From assembly GCA_000226015.1 (NCBI GenBank), contig JH154128.1, positions 273,208 to 337,207 of the forward strand: a DNA stretch of 64,000 bases. Reading direction: 5' to 3'. The notes below the pieces were generated by a model that was not told the origin of the DNA, searched no databases, and worked only from the letters and a program-made list of their open reading frames with translations. Shown here one piece after another: positions 27,357 through 40,800 of this stretch. This stretch comes from Mnemiopsis leidyi (Eukaryota > Ctenophora > Tentaculata > Lobata > Bolinopsidae). Made by a program: the position numbers and the translations under genes. How positions within the stretch are numbered: position 1 is the stretch's first letter; each line of letters opens with the position of its first letter.

Positions 27357-30300
27357 TTAGTTCTCGTGTATGACTGGAGCCATGTGTATTTGAGTGGTGG
27401 GATCCACGATAGGGATCGCTTTGTTCGACCTCTTGATGCCGTTACCTGAAACAGGCGTAGTAAAAACAAGAGCGGTGAAGAGTTTAACTCGTGTCTTTTT
27501 TCCCTTTTTTGCCACTTTTCTTTGAATAGATAGAAGAAAACCAAGATGGAGAGAGATAAGCCTTACTTGTCATGATGTCATGTTCGTGTGGTAAGTGCTG
27601 CCTGGAGGGTTGCTGTTGCTGTATGTATCCCGCCATCATGGCAGCCTGCTGTTGCTGCAACTGTTGCTGGTGTAGAAGAGCTTGTTGGATGTAGCTGAAA
27701 AAGTTGTCAGGTCAAGACACAGAAATATCTTAATTACAAGAATACCGTTCGGCAGTTGAGGCTTAATTAAAGAGTGATTATTGAGTAATGAGTCTAACTA
27801 TCCTAAAGGTGAATGTTAAATCAACAATAATCTGTTTGGGTAATTGCTTCTGTCTGCTGTCCAGTCAGTGGCAGTTGGCACATATTGTCTTTACACACGC
27901 GAAGTTAGCGGTTAAGTCAGTACGGAGTACTTAGGCACTAGGCAGAAAATTACATGTTCGACATCCATTGGGAGCAAGAGAGCACTTAACTTTCCAGCCA
28001 GACGATGGTGCCACTGGAGCAGATACTTTACTACTGGCAAACCGAAGTCAGTGACACCACAAGCACGTTATAAAGAGACGGAGATAAATCAGCGGTAGTT
28101 GGTAAACTAATGTCGGTTGGCGAAGCAGTAATGGCCACATGACAGAGAGAGGGCGGCTAAGCGGCGCGCACGTCATAACGCACGTGCAGAGAGCGGGTAA
28201 AAATTGGAGCTCAAACCGCAGCCATCTGAGTTGTCCAGAACCGATCGGACAGGATACTTCCGGGTATAAGATGACGTCGGAAACAGTCGGTAACCAGGGA
28301 TACCAGTAGAGTCCCACGGAGTTCAAATTGAGTGCCTCAAGTTTCCGCAACCCTCAACGACATAATAGAGGGAGAAGAGGAATCCCTGTCGCGAATAGGA
28401 GCACTACTTTGGTGACACGTGCAACCTGGCCGCCAATTAGACATTCAGATAGAGGCACGTGCTGTTTAAGTGGACAACGAGGCCAGTTAGATAGAACTTT
28501 GTTTGATGTTTAGTGAGCTGTTTGGTAAATTTGCTTGTATGCATATCTTTTAGAGGGATGAAGTACTACCTCTCTTCCTTTTATCTAACAAATTCCCTAA
28601 TTGGGTATTTGACAGTGAGCTACCCGAGATGCTAAGGAGTAACGTCCTAGTCAGAGGCAGCCAACAAGCCTAGTAAATGTCGCTCGGACCACGAAACAGC
28701 GCTTTCCATCCAGCTTTGCTATCAAGTGTACAACAAAATCATTTGTGACGTTTTTTGGGTTTTATCCAGATTTTCCGTCTAGACTTTCTGTATACGCCCA
28801 TTCTATTAGCACTGTGCTAAACTGCCTATTAACACTGCAATATTAACTACAGCGACCAACTCTGTTCCAATTTCCTTTGCAGTTGACTAAACTGCGATTT
28901 TGCTCCAAACACTGAGGACCAATACTTAGTCCAACTCCAACTGCACTATTTTTGTCCTAAAACCGTCTGACATTTGTCTTGGAAATGTGCCAAACAAAGG
29001 TGGGAAGAGTTGCCGACATAACCCGGAAATGAGGAGAGGTATTTGTGGGATGTTTTCCAGGACATTTAATGGGACATCTTAATTCCACTTAAGTCTACTT
29101 CAAGTCTTTAGTATAATGTGCCTTGCTTATGCTCTTTTGCTCGGTTGTATTTTCGTGTTTCCAAAACATCTGCTATGACTTTTAAAGATAACGAGACTGG
29201 GCAGGGGGTCAATCCCACTTGTGTTTTGGGAGTTTTATCCATCCCCATCAACCGCAATTATTTGAAACTTCCCCCCCCCCCCTCTAATATTACAATGACC
29301 CCAAATAATAACAATGCATCCAATGTTATTAAATTGGGTAAATTTCAAATGTATAAACTTGCCACTTTGCATTGTACATATCCGTAATTCGGACAGATGA
29401 GAAGAAAGAGGCCTCATAGGGTGCAGTCACTATGAAGTGCGCCAGACCGCTATACGGTGGACATTGAAGTGCGCCAGACCGCTATACGGTGGACATTGAA
29501 GTGCAGTGCTGCAAGCATTAGATTGTAGTGCTGTCTCGATCTCTGTAGACGTCCCAGCAATTGAGTGCTTGGTTACATTTACTGTGCTTGTGTATTGTGA
29601 ACTATACATTTCGTATAATGTGTAATTTGTACTTTTGAACAATAAACATGTGTAATTTTATTACCACAGTGCAGTAAACACTTTTCTATCTTATTTCTAT
29701 AGTACATGTATATCATATATTGTATGCTTTAGATTGTAAGGTTTATTAATTACTTATGATTATTGGCTTACAACATTGTCTTCGTCAAGAGCCTATAACA
29801 ACAATCAACAAGTAACCCCGCAGTAGATTTCCTTTAATTTGATTTCCTTTAATCTGATCTCACTTACTCAGTGCTTCCCGGAGCGTGGGGATGGGGATAA
29901 TTCCTAGCCATCTGTTGTATCAACATCATCTGCTGCATCTGAAATTCATTATTTGTAAGTGTCTTATGAGCTAGATTTGACTAACTGTAAGCGTAAGCTA
30001 AGGAAAGCCTAGGTAAGCTAGGCCACGGTTAGCTAAAAAATTCTAGGACAGAGTATGCTAGGGAAAGCTACAACTCAACAAATTGATTTTCGACGGATAC
30101 ACTCGGTTAAATCGCCATACCAACCTGTTATAACCAGACATAAATATTTGCATAAATTTCGGGATTTAAGCGCTTTCGGGATGGTAGCTGGTAAAAACTA
30201 TCAAAACTATTCCATTTATTAAATTTTCCTTGGATACACACTCAAACAATTAGACACGGAAATCGAAATAACCTGGAAACAAATTTCCGTAATTATTGAT

Positions 30301-31815
30301 GCCAGACACTATTTATGGAGATTAATTATTGAATTCCTTCAATCCAAAGGAAAATTACAGTTAGCTGGACCGACAGGAGTTTGTGCGTGTTGACTATAGG
30401 TGTAGGATGTCCAATTCTTGAAACAGCTAGATCTACCTACAGTTTACTTTGAGTATATTTTGTTGCGCGACAGTTTCAAGAATGTAAATACTCTTCAGTT
30501 TACTGAGTCCCATCGACGTTTACTTAAGTCGTAATCCCAGTAATTGGCTCTATAACCTACACATCCTATAACCGTTCACTTAATCCCTACTAATTATGTT
30601 CACTTAATCCCTACTATCATGTAAGCTATGTAAGCTTCATTACTATCGACAGATAGCTATAACCATCTCTAATTTCCCCTACCTGCTGATCGTACTGTCG
30701 ATCTTGCTCCGAGAGCATGAACTCTTGAGCGTATGGGTTGAAGTTAGGGGGATAGTTAAGGTCCGGATGATAAGATCCTCCTCCACTCCCGCTGTGGTTC
30801 ATCCCCCCGGGATACTGTCCTCCGTAGTCTGAAACAGTTATTATCAGTCGTTTTTAGCAAATGTTAAATGTTTTTGTACATGAAATTTGTAATTTTTAAA
30901 ACGGTACCACGTGACTAAAACTTCCGCTATTAATTGGTCGAACCCGACTTTTACGAGTCAGAAACATGGTTTTGACCCCTCCCCAGCTACATGAACAGTA
31001 TGCCTAATGATGTAGCAATTTGTTTTCGTTCAGTTTCTTAAAGTTCCCTAATTTGCAGCAGCAAACTGATGCTATCTTCCTAATAGGCAAAGGTCGAAGT
31101 CTTTAAACGTCAGCGTAACAAGATGGTGAGTTGCATAAATCTAAACTACCCATTAGCTTTTCAAATTCTCGAAACTCAGAGACGAAATGCTGAACTGCAA
31201 TCTTAAAACTCCCCTCCCTCAGCACTCCTCCTACTCCCTTCCCGTTTATCTCCCCCTCCCCTACTCCCACTTCCCTCACAGAGATTAACTCCTCTCCTTC
31301 AGCCTGGTGAACTGGACGCGGCTGACACTGCCCTCATGATTCAAGTCCTGGAGAGACTACTGAATGACGACACGTTCCTTGACGACGAGATCAAGAAGGA
31401 AATCAAGCAGTACGACAACGACGGTAACCTCAAGATCGACCGTACTGAGTTCCAGGTTTGGCCATGACACAGACCTGAGATAAATTTGGGAATTTCAAAA
31501 TAGCTGGCAACGAGTTTAGGGTTACCGAACTTTTAAGCGGCCTTTTACACTTTAGTGGTACATATCAACATAAAGTCTTGATTTACAAACCGAATCGTAC
31601 AGCTTATAAAAATCAAAAAATCTTTGTTATTTTCTGAATTAATGCAGTAATTTGGCAGACGATGCTGAACTCTTATTTGGGGACGATTAGTGAGGATGAG
31701 AGTTCAGAGTTGTTCGACGACATTGATAAGGACAGATCGGGGTACATAGAGATCAACGAGCTGAAAAGAGTTCTCAGAAACCAAATGTGAGTATTCTGTA
31801 TAGTACTTATCCTCG

Positions 31816-31854
<39 letters not shown>

Positions 31855-34800
31855 TGTGTCTGTGTCTGTGTCTGTGTCTGTGTCTGTGTCTGTGTCTGTG
31901 CCTGCGCCTGCGGGTGGGCGAGGGCATAGGCGTGCGGGTGAGCGTGGGCGTGTGTAGAACGAGTATCATCATCTAAAATCAGATAAAATTCTTCAGCATG
32001 CTGGAGCTCGACAGACTCAAGCTAGAAAATGGGATGTAACTCTGGTAAGGAAATCGTAAACAGATTCGGACAGAATTGATTTTTAACCCGCGGATTTGAC
32101 CGATGTTCATTTACTAGTTACTCGATTGACCATTTTGAACACTATCGTGTTATTTTTACGAAAAGAAATATGATGAGGTTTATTTTCAGAATTCGAATTA
32201 TGTTCGCGTTGTGAAGATTTATGTATATAGTAAGTTTGATGCTTAAAATTTAATCCGTTGAAAATAGAGGGTTTGCCGCTTTAATCACCTTTTAAGACTT
32301 CTCGTATTTCCCAGAGTGGCTCGATAAGCCGCTTGATTTGGCCTATTTAGTATTTGGCAAAGCGATAAGAAAGCCAATTAAAATACTGAAAATGCGTATT
32401 ACATATTGTTTAAGGCAGTATCGAATTATAAATTTATCCAGCTGAATAAATTGTTTTGTGTGCTCTTGATGAATATTGAAAAACAGCGACAATATTTCGC
32501 AAGGACTAAACTTGACGTGACTTGTTGTAATATTTTACCGTTAAGAAACTAAAGATAATAACTAAAGTAATAATGATTTTCGTATGATTTTGTACACACC
32601 CTCCATGCTCATAGTTTCGCGAACTTTCTCTCTTAGAGCGTTGGGATCAACGTTTTTACTCCGCTGTGAATATCGCTTGGGTTTAACTGTCACAATCTCT
32701 CCTTCCGTTTGGACCGTTGAACTCTGAAAAAACAGTTGCGATACAGTATGAGACTTTTTAGGTATAACGCAGATATTCCATGAGCAGTAAAAGCTAGCAA
32801 TGTCTTAAATCATCTCAAATATCAACAATAGTTAAGTTGTGTATGACATGCAGTACCTTAAACTTAGGCTGAGATATGTTAGTTGCGACAGATCTGTCAG
32901 TGTGGGGCTGCTGAACCTGAGGGTCGTTGTAAGCTACTGCTACCCGGTCTTCTTGATCTGAATCTGTAGGACTGCCTGGGGGAAGAGGTCATAACAAAGC
33001 GGTCAATAACAAAGCGGATTAAGTGGTAACAAAAGCAGCATCAATCACGGTTGACTGATCAAGATTAACAAAAGTATAAACTTGAAGCATCCACAACATC
33101 TAAATCTAAAAATTCTTACTATTAGATTGGTTGGCAGCCATCTCCTGTGCCTTCTCCTGCGCTATCTTGTAGATAAGAGAGTTCTGGTTGGGTGAAGTTC
33201 GAGTATGCCTGCTGCGACCCTTCCCAACTACGGTCCCCTGACCCTCCTCTCGGTACCGGGATTGTGTAGCTACCCGCTGCACGTCCAGACCTAGTCGCAA
33301 CTGGTCCAGTCGGAGTTGTTCCAGTTGTTTCCAGATCTCATCCTCGTTTTCTCGTCCTCGGCGCGCTGCGATGGAAGGGAAGTATTTCTGTGAGTGTTTT
33401 GGGATAGTTTTATGAGAATCACAATGTCTTCCATTCAAATGGTAACAATTCAAAGGTCATCTTATATAATTTTCAAGCTTCAATCATTTACCTGGTCGGC
33501 GGGAATTCTCGTGCTCGTTTTCGTACCCATCCTCTTCATCAGAACTGAAGTAATGATATCACAATTAGACAGAGATACTCAGAAGAAAACGGTCAATTAG
33601 CAAACTATTGCTAGTATTACAGGAGAAGTTGCAAAAGTTGAGTAAAGCAGATAAATTTCACACAAGTAAACTCACTCATAGTCCCTGTACCGAGGAGGTC
33701 TCCTGGCTCCACCACGTCTCCTCCTCGATCTCTCCCGATCTCGCTCGGAGTCTCTGTTAACGTCCCGGGACCTCTCTGAGTCCCGTTCTCTGCCCCGGTG
33801 TTTAACTTCCCGGTCTTTCTCCGGCTCAATGTCAGGGTTGCTCCTGTTTCCTCCCCTTCTCCGACCCGTTCCTCTCTCCACACCAGGCTCTTTCTCTACA
33901 GGGCTCTCAGGCGACATCCCCGTGTAGGACTCAGCCATGTCTCGTTTTTCGAACTTCTGAGGCTTGTACCCGCCTCGTCTACCACCCCTCCCTCTAGAGG
34001 CGTCCTCACGATCTGGTCTGTCTGTCTCCGGACTTCTCCCTCGAGTGTCACCCCTACGTCGTTCTGACCCACTACGGTCCTCACGATCACGAGGTCCTTG
34101 TTTAGGTTTCCCAGGCTCGGTGCTGAAGTTGGGTCGGCGGTAGGAATCCTTGCCTGTATCAGTCTCTCCGACCCGGACCTGTCCCTCACTAGACCTGTTA
34201 TTTGCTCTTCCTCGTCCCTCCCGGCTGTTCTGTCGACTGGTCTGTCGAGTGTTCCCAGTCTCACCAGACTCAGGCTGAATGTAGGGGTTCGGAGCTGGAC
34301 CACGCCCTTCCTCACGTGGCACGTGGTGTTTGAACTCACTCTCACGGTGCTTCCTAGGGGGTCCTTCTCTCTTCCGTCTTCTTGGCTTCTCTTTTTCCCA
34401 CTGAAACAGAGACGTCGTTAGTCGAGATGATATGTTAAGAAGTTTTTATAAATAAAATGAATATTCCTGCCGCCTAATTGAATTGATAAATAAACTCCTT
34501 AATTCCTCTATCGTTGGTAGTGTCTGTAGGCAGTAGTACTTATTAGCGTAGCGGGCCTTCAACTTGCGCTAGTATAGTACAATTCAGTAAGCTGTTATAT
34601 AAATATTTGCACTGAACTCCACAGTACGCCTTACTGAACAGCAAATCTGTCCGATTTTTCTTGACAGCAAAAATTGAAAAGTTTCACATACATCCTCCTT
34701 AGGTTTCTGCTCCTCCTCATCGTACATATCGTGTACCCATTTCTTCTCTTTCTTCCCACCCCACTGTCTCCCAGTATTGTCAACTCTAGACCCACGTGAC

Positions 34801-37800
34801 CGCTTGTTGTCGTCCTCTTGGTTCACATAGTTCCTGTCGTCGTGCTGGTAGAACATCCCTCTCTTCGGAACATGAGTAGAACATTCCTCATCCGACTTCT
34901 CCTTGTCCTCTTCGCTCTGCTCGTCTTCATCTTCTGCTTCAGCTTCCTCCTCGTTGTCCTCCTCTTCTTTTACCAAGTTGTCTTCTGTCTCATTTTCGAC
35001 ATCCGGCTTTTTGTCTTCTTTAGCAATTTCTTTCTTTTCAACGGGGTCAGCAGCTTGCTTTATAGTGTCTTCTTTTTCAGCGTCCGACTGAACCTAGGAC
35101 ATATTAGTTACTGTTATACAACTCAATGAACATTGTTATCTCACAATCAAATAAGCACGGTTTTCTCAATCCGAATGAGCAACAGATGATTCTATCCGCT
35201 GACAAATTAAAAACCGTTAACTCAGTGATGTGAGACTAGTTAAACATTTACTCACATCTGGTGTCGGTATTCCGTTATCTTCCTTGTCGGTGGCTGGTGT
35301 CTGGAAATGTCAAACATTAGGTATAAAGTATATTTCTTGTTATTCTTGCAGGCAGACAACTGAACTAATCAGCCTAACAAATCTCATGTAATTCACATTA
35401 GGATACAACTGAGTAACAAAAAAGAGAACTAATGAATAGCAGCAGTCATTACCTCATTTAGTCTAGAAAGTTCTTCGTCAGTTTGATCACTCTCGCGCCC
35501 GCTCTGAGGAAAATTGTTTTGAATCACGAGGAGAATCAACCGATTAACTGTATCATAACGAGATTTATCAGCCCCGGTTGTCGGTTGTACATTTCGAATT
35601 TAAATTGCGTATTTTATTATTATGTGTCTACTTATCATAGAAAAGCCACATTCTTGGCAACACCAACTGCTAGGCAAGCATGCCAGCTATTTGTAACTAC
35701 ACAATCAGTTTTCCCGATTCTCAATCTAACTAAATAAAAAAGTATAGGTCTATGGTAACTTATCCTAACACGTTTACAATGCAGAGCTAAGTTTATGTGT
35801 CTGCTGTATGCAGCAGGACACCTTATTCCTCACTCGTTTGATGACCGCAATAACTATAAAAGCTAATCTTACTTTGTACAGAAGTTATATATTTATACAG
35901 TTGTATTATACCTCTTTATTTTACAAAGCTTCATTCTCTTTCACAAAGCCACGTTCGATCAGCCAGTCCGTCCAGGCCGCGTCGATCTGTCACTCACGGG
36001 TTGAGTTTTGGCGAATCTCCCGCTTTTGGACCCGTGCTCAAGGTACCGCGCTCAACAAAATTGGTCTTGCTTTGTAAAGATGAATTTTTCCAACATGCGT
36101 CCTATTTTCAAATTTCAATCGAGAACACATGAGAATTCACATGTGCCGTAAGTCCTTCCCGTGTGTGTCCTTTCATAATGATTGCGACTCCTGTTGACGA
36201 AATTATATCCGTCTACCATTCTAATGAAACGTTCAGCTTTGGGCTGCAAGAATCGGGTATCACCGCGACAAGACTCCGTAACCTGTTGACTGATTCCTTG
36301 GAGTGAAAAGTGCCCTAGCTGACTTATCCTCTCGGTTCTAGTGTTTTTAAAACTAGGACCAATTCTGTAAAACGCCTTATCAGCGCAGAAAAGTTTCCTG
36401 GTTTGAAGTTCCAAACAGGCATTCTTTGAAACTTTTTCAAATTTTACGAAATGAGGATGCTGACGTTTTACTCAACTGGACCACTCGATCGATAGCCTGC
36501 CGGTGAAATTGCGCGCGCAAAAATTCGAACGCGCGCCCTGGACGAAAAATTATCTTTTATTGTATAAATATCTTCGCGCCTTACAGACACGCAGGAAAAA
36601 TTTGGACAACAAAATTTCGACTTTTGGACCGTGTGAAGGCTCGTAAGTTTGGGAAGGTTTGCCGTTTGAGCAAGATGCACTCAGATTAACGGCTTAAGAT
36701 ATGTCCTTCCAAGGTTTAGCAACGAGTTTTAATACACTTCTGTGTATACGAAAGAGTTAGCCGGGAAAGCAGATCAACTGACCCTAACAGCTCAGTATCC
36801 AATCGTCATTGCCTATTCCTTGTGTGCACCAAAGGGTTCACGTTAATTTTCATTTTCCGAGCGATAATGTGACAAAGTTGAATAAACTTGAGAGCAAAAT
36901 TATGTTTGAGAGGATCAGCATGCTTTTGCATGAGGACAAGTTTTGTCTCATTTAAACTATTTTCTTAACTCTTTCCTGCTTCTTCGCAACCTTCAGTTTA
37001 CCGTCGGTCTTAAATGACTACTAAAGGACTTACTGCACCAGTCACATTGCTTGTGATACAAGCAACACCTATAAGATATTTTATATATTAGCATGGCTCG
37101 GTGTTGGAGTGAGGATATCGTCCTTAATTAACAAGGCAGATAGATTAGGCTTAACAAAAGTCCCAAAGGTCATTTTCAATATGATGACTTTTTTGGAGCG
37201 AAGAAGCTGGCCACCGGAATATTTTGGCGAAGATTGTTAACACTGAGGGTACCTTGGAGACTACTACTTGGGGAATTCATGCAGCATTTTCCGACAAGCT
37301 TCCAGTCGTGGAGTACATTCCTCTCAACAGCAACTCAATACTCAAGTGGAATGCTGTTTTTGTTGGAAGAAGAGGAGTTTTTACATGATAGTAGAAATTA
37401 AATTCCTATTAGGAATGTTGCATATAGGAAATCTGAATTATGCTTCATCTATAATTCTAAAATTTAAAACAGTAATAACAGATAAATGAAGGTAATTTTG
37501 CGTGGTTAATATTTATTCGTGTTTAGTTCCAAAAAAGGTTCTAATCAGCTGAATATCATCTATCTTGACTTTGTGCAATAACACAGCTGAGTCCAACACT
37601 CCATTATACTCTCTCCAATTTTCATGATAAAACCCGTCAAGACACGATACAACAGTGTTTGTCATATTACTCACAACTCCAATATAAGCATCTTCAACAG
37701 CGAACTGAGGTACGCGCCACATTACAGCAGTCATGCGCCGAACCAACTCTGCTGAGAGAAGGTAACCTGCACCTGCTGCGTAGGTCGGGAAGTGAGTGTG

Positions 37801-40800
37801 CGGGTAGTAGTGAGGGTCCACCGCGTACTTGCCTGCTCTGTACACTGCTTTGTTGAAGATACACTCTCCCCCGTACCATGGTGTGTTGGGTGTAACATCT
37901 CTCAGGTTCTGTGCTAACTTGGCTATGTTCAGATACGAGTCATCGTCCAACTTCACCAGAAAATCGTAGGAATGTGCGCTGCCAGCTTGTTGTAACTTCC
38001 CAATAAACCAGGCTAGTTTGTGTACAATGTTGCGATAAGACTCGGGACCTGGCCAGATAACGATATCCTGATGCAGTTCCATCTCCTCCTGCAGGTCCAG
38101 CTCGAGATTCAGTCCAACGAGAAAGTAATGTTCCAAGGACACACTTACCCCAGCTGTCTGCAACCAGCCATGTGTACGTATCTTATTTCTTGTCTCCCTG
38201 TTTTCAGCAGCAGACAGAATTACAACGAGTAGACGAAGTTTCGGGGCTGGGGTCGGTGCTTGTTGGGAGATTCTATCTAGATTAGATGAATGTAGAGGAT
38301 GTAGAGTACTGCTGTTGGTTGAAATGACAGGAATTACACTGTCACCTACTCCACGAGTTATTGAGCTAATTTCTGTGGATATTTTGTTGTTGTACTGCAG
38401 AGTAGAGCTCCTCAGCTGTAGTATTGATGATGTTATCAGTAAAAGTAAAGTTATCGTTATCAACCAATGGTAGAGGTCTGATCTTCTCATTTTGGAGTCT
38501 TCTGTCACGTAATAGTTTGTTAGTTTGAAAACCGGCGTAGTTTTCGATGGAAATTATGTTAAAATTGTTTATTAGCGTGAGATTAATGAACAATGAGAAT
38601 TTTAGGGATTAGTAGGGATTCATACGATTCTTCCTGAATGACGTCACAAACTTAAATACCGACGATGTGCGACAAATTCTTAGGAAAGCCGACAATGTGC
38701 GACAAACTCTTAGGAAAGCCGACAATGTGCGACAAATTCTTAGAAAAGCCAGATTCGACCAATTAATTTAACATCGTTTAACACCGTCACGCGATATTAA
38801 ATTCCGACTCCTTCCTATGAATTCTGACGTCCATTTTCGATACAATTCGTAAATACTTGAGTAGAAAAAATTAATGTGAGTTTAAAAGCAGATTGATGTA
38901 ATAACTAATTATATAAAAAAGAAAAAAGTACAATATTGAGTGAAAGACTGATAAAATTAAATTTTAACTTTGCTGGTTCAATAAAGCGACACTACAGAAG
39001 TAACTGTCCCAGTTACTCCGGCAAACAGATAGACTAAAACCTGCCGTCCTACTTACTTAAACCATACTAAACGCCTTGCCCTGGGCCCACGGTTCATTGG
39101 TTCATACATGATACTTTGTCAATTAGAGTAGATAGAACCACTACATGCAGAGTGTCTAAATAATGGTGTGGACAAGTAGTGTACTATTGTGTTAACATGT
39201 GTAGGTTTGTCTGTTTTCCATTACCTATATGACAGTGTGGTGTCATAGTGTCTACTCATAACTCTGGAGGATGAACCTGATGTAGTCCGATATTACCAGT
39301 AATTAGTCTGTCACGTGGCATCTGATCAACGTGATGATCACGTGCAACGTTCAGAGGTTTATCTGCATTTGTATTTTCTCTATATCTTAGGAGCAGATCG
39401 AATGTTTAAACGTCAAAGAAAGCTGCATTTCTAATTTCTATGAAGAAACCCTGATTTTAAGCAACGACCGGACATTTTTATCATAACACATGTATATTTC
39501 ACACACATCTCATTAGCAGCTAATTACGTCTGTACACGAACGAGCGTGTTTCTGCAGACCGGAGGATAATCACATCATTACATGTACTAAAATACATGTG
39601 TGCGGCTCAAAAAGTCTGTTAGAAAAGATATGTTCACAATTTTAGAAAACAACGATTCAGGGAAAGAGAGTGTTACTGGTGAGAATGGGAGAGAATGGTT
39701 CGACGATATTTAAAGAGAGCGTTTTAATCAAACACATGGACAAAACAAGGCAATTTAATTTTGTACCTTACAACGGGTTGATAACAGAGTTTGTAACAGG
39801 TAATTTTGAATTTGATGGTTTTGATCAAACTTAAATCTCCTGATGTGATTAATCTTGTCGCAATTGTAGGTCGTAATTTGTAGTACAAATTATTGATAAG
39901 ATCTTTAGAGCACAACTATTCATTTTGAGTAGATCAAAAACCTCTGTTTCGACCAAAATGCTGCTCTATGTGATATGAAATTCAGAATTTAAGTACCACG
40001 TGTCATGATTAAAATTGTTTGACTATTGCCTATGAGGCAAAATCCATGGTACGGAGAAAAGGGAGGTGCCCACTGACCCCAACTTTCTAAAAAAGAAAAA
40101 CATATTGTCTTACCTCATATTCTGAACCTTGAGATGCTGTCGCTTCACTCTGTGGATATAACATAATATAGAGAGAAGTAGAAAACTTGGTACAAGAAAA
40201 CTCAATAGATAAGCTGATGTTAAACCAGTATGGTCTTCAAGCTTAGATATGTTGAAATTCATCAAAATATAGAATAAAATTTGAATTCCGATTGGAAATA
40301 CATAAGCAACATCATACATATTATGTATTGTCGCATGGCCGTCAGAAATTGGATTGAATTAATAAAATTTCGTAACACAATTAAACATAGGAATATGAAC
40401 ATAATTTGATATATATAAGTAACTATTATGTGTTACAGGATACCACCTGTAAGAGTCCAGCTCTTTTGACGGGGCAACCTACTAAGGCCAAAATTGATAT
40501 AAATACTAACAAATTGACAAGTAGTTTCAATCAAATCATATGGTTGTAATAAATATTAAAGAGGAGTCAGACATTTCTTTCATATGACGGTGATTGACCA
40601 ATGCAAAGAGAAGCCAGATGGGTTTACTGAATTTTGAGGAACGATGGGCAACAAACCAACGACCAGTCGTTTTAACGACCATGGTCGTTTTCAGGAGAAA
40701 TTTCTCCAAAATGGTTGTAAATGGTTGTTTGGTCGCCAAAAAATCCTAACTCTTCTGTTAGAATTCTTTAATGTTAATTGGCTAGTTTATTATAATAGGA

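Noticed and set aside
33798-34421. Plus-strand and alternative minus-strand frames of 89-149 codons
   Set aside because: They are shadows of the large CASC3 RS/RG-rich exon (33676-34400), whose frame joins in phase with its neighbours.
38491-38508. Longer N-terminus for the galactosyltransferase
   Set aside because: It would need GTG as start; the ATG at 38490 directly precedes the signal anchor.
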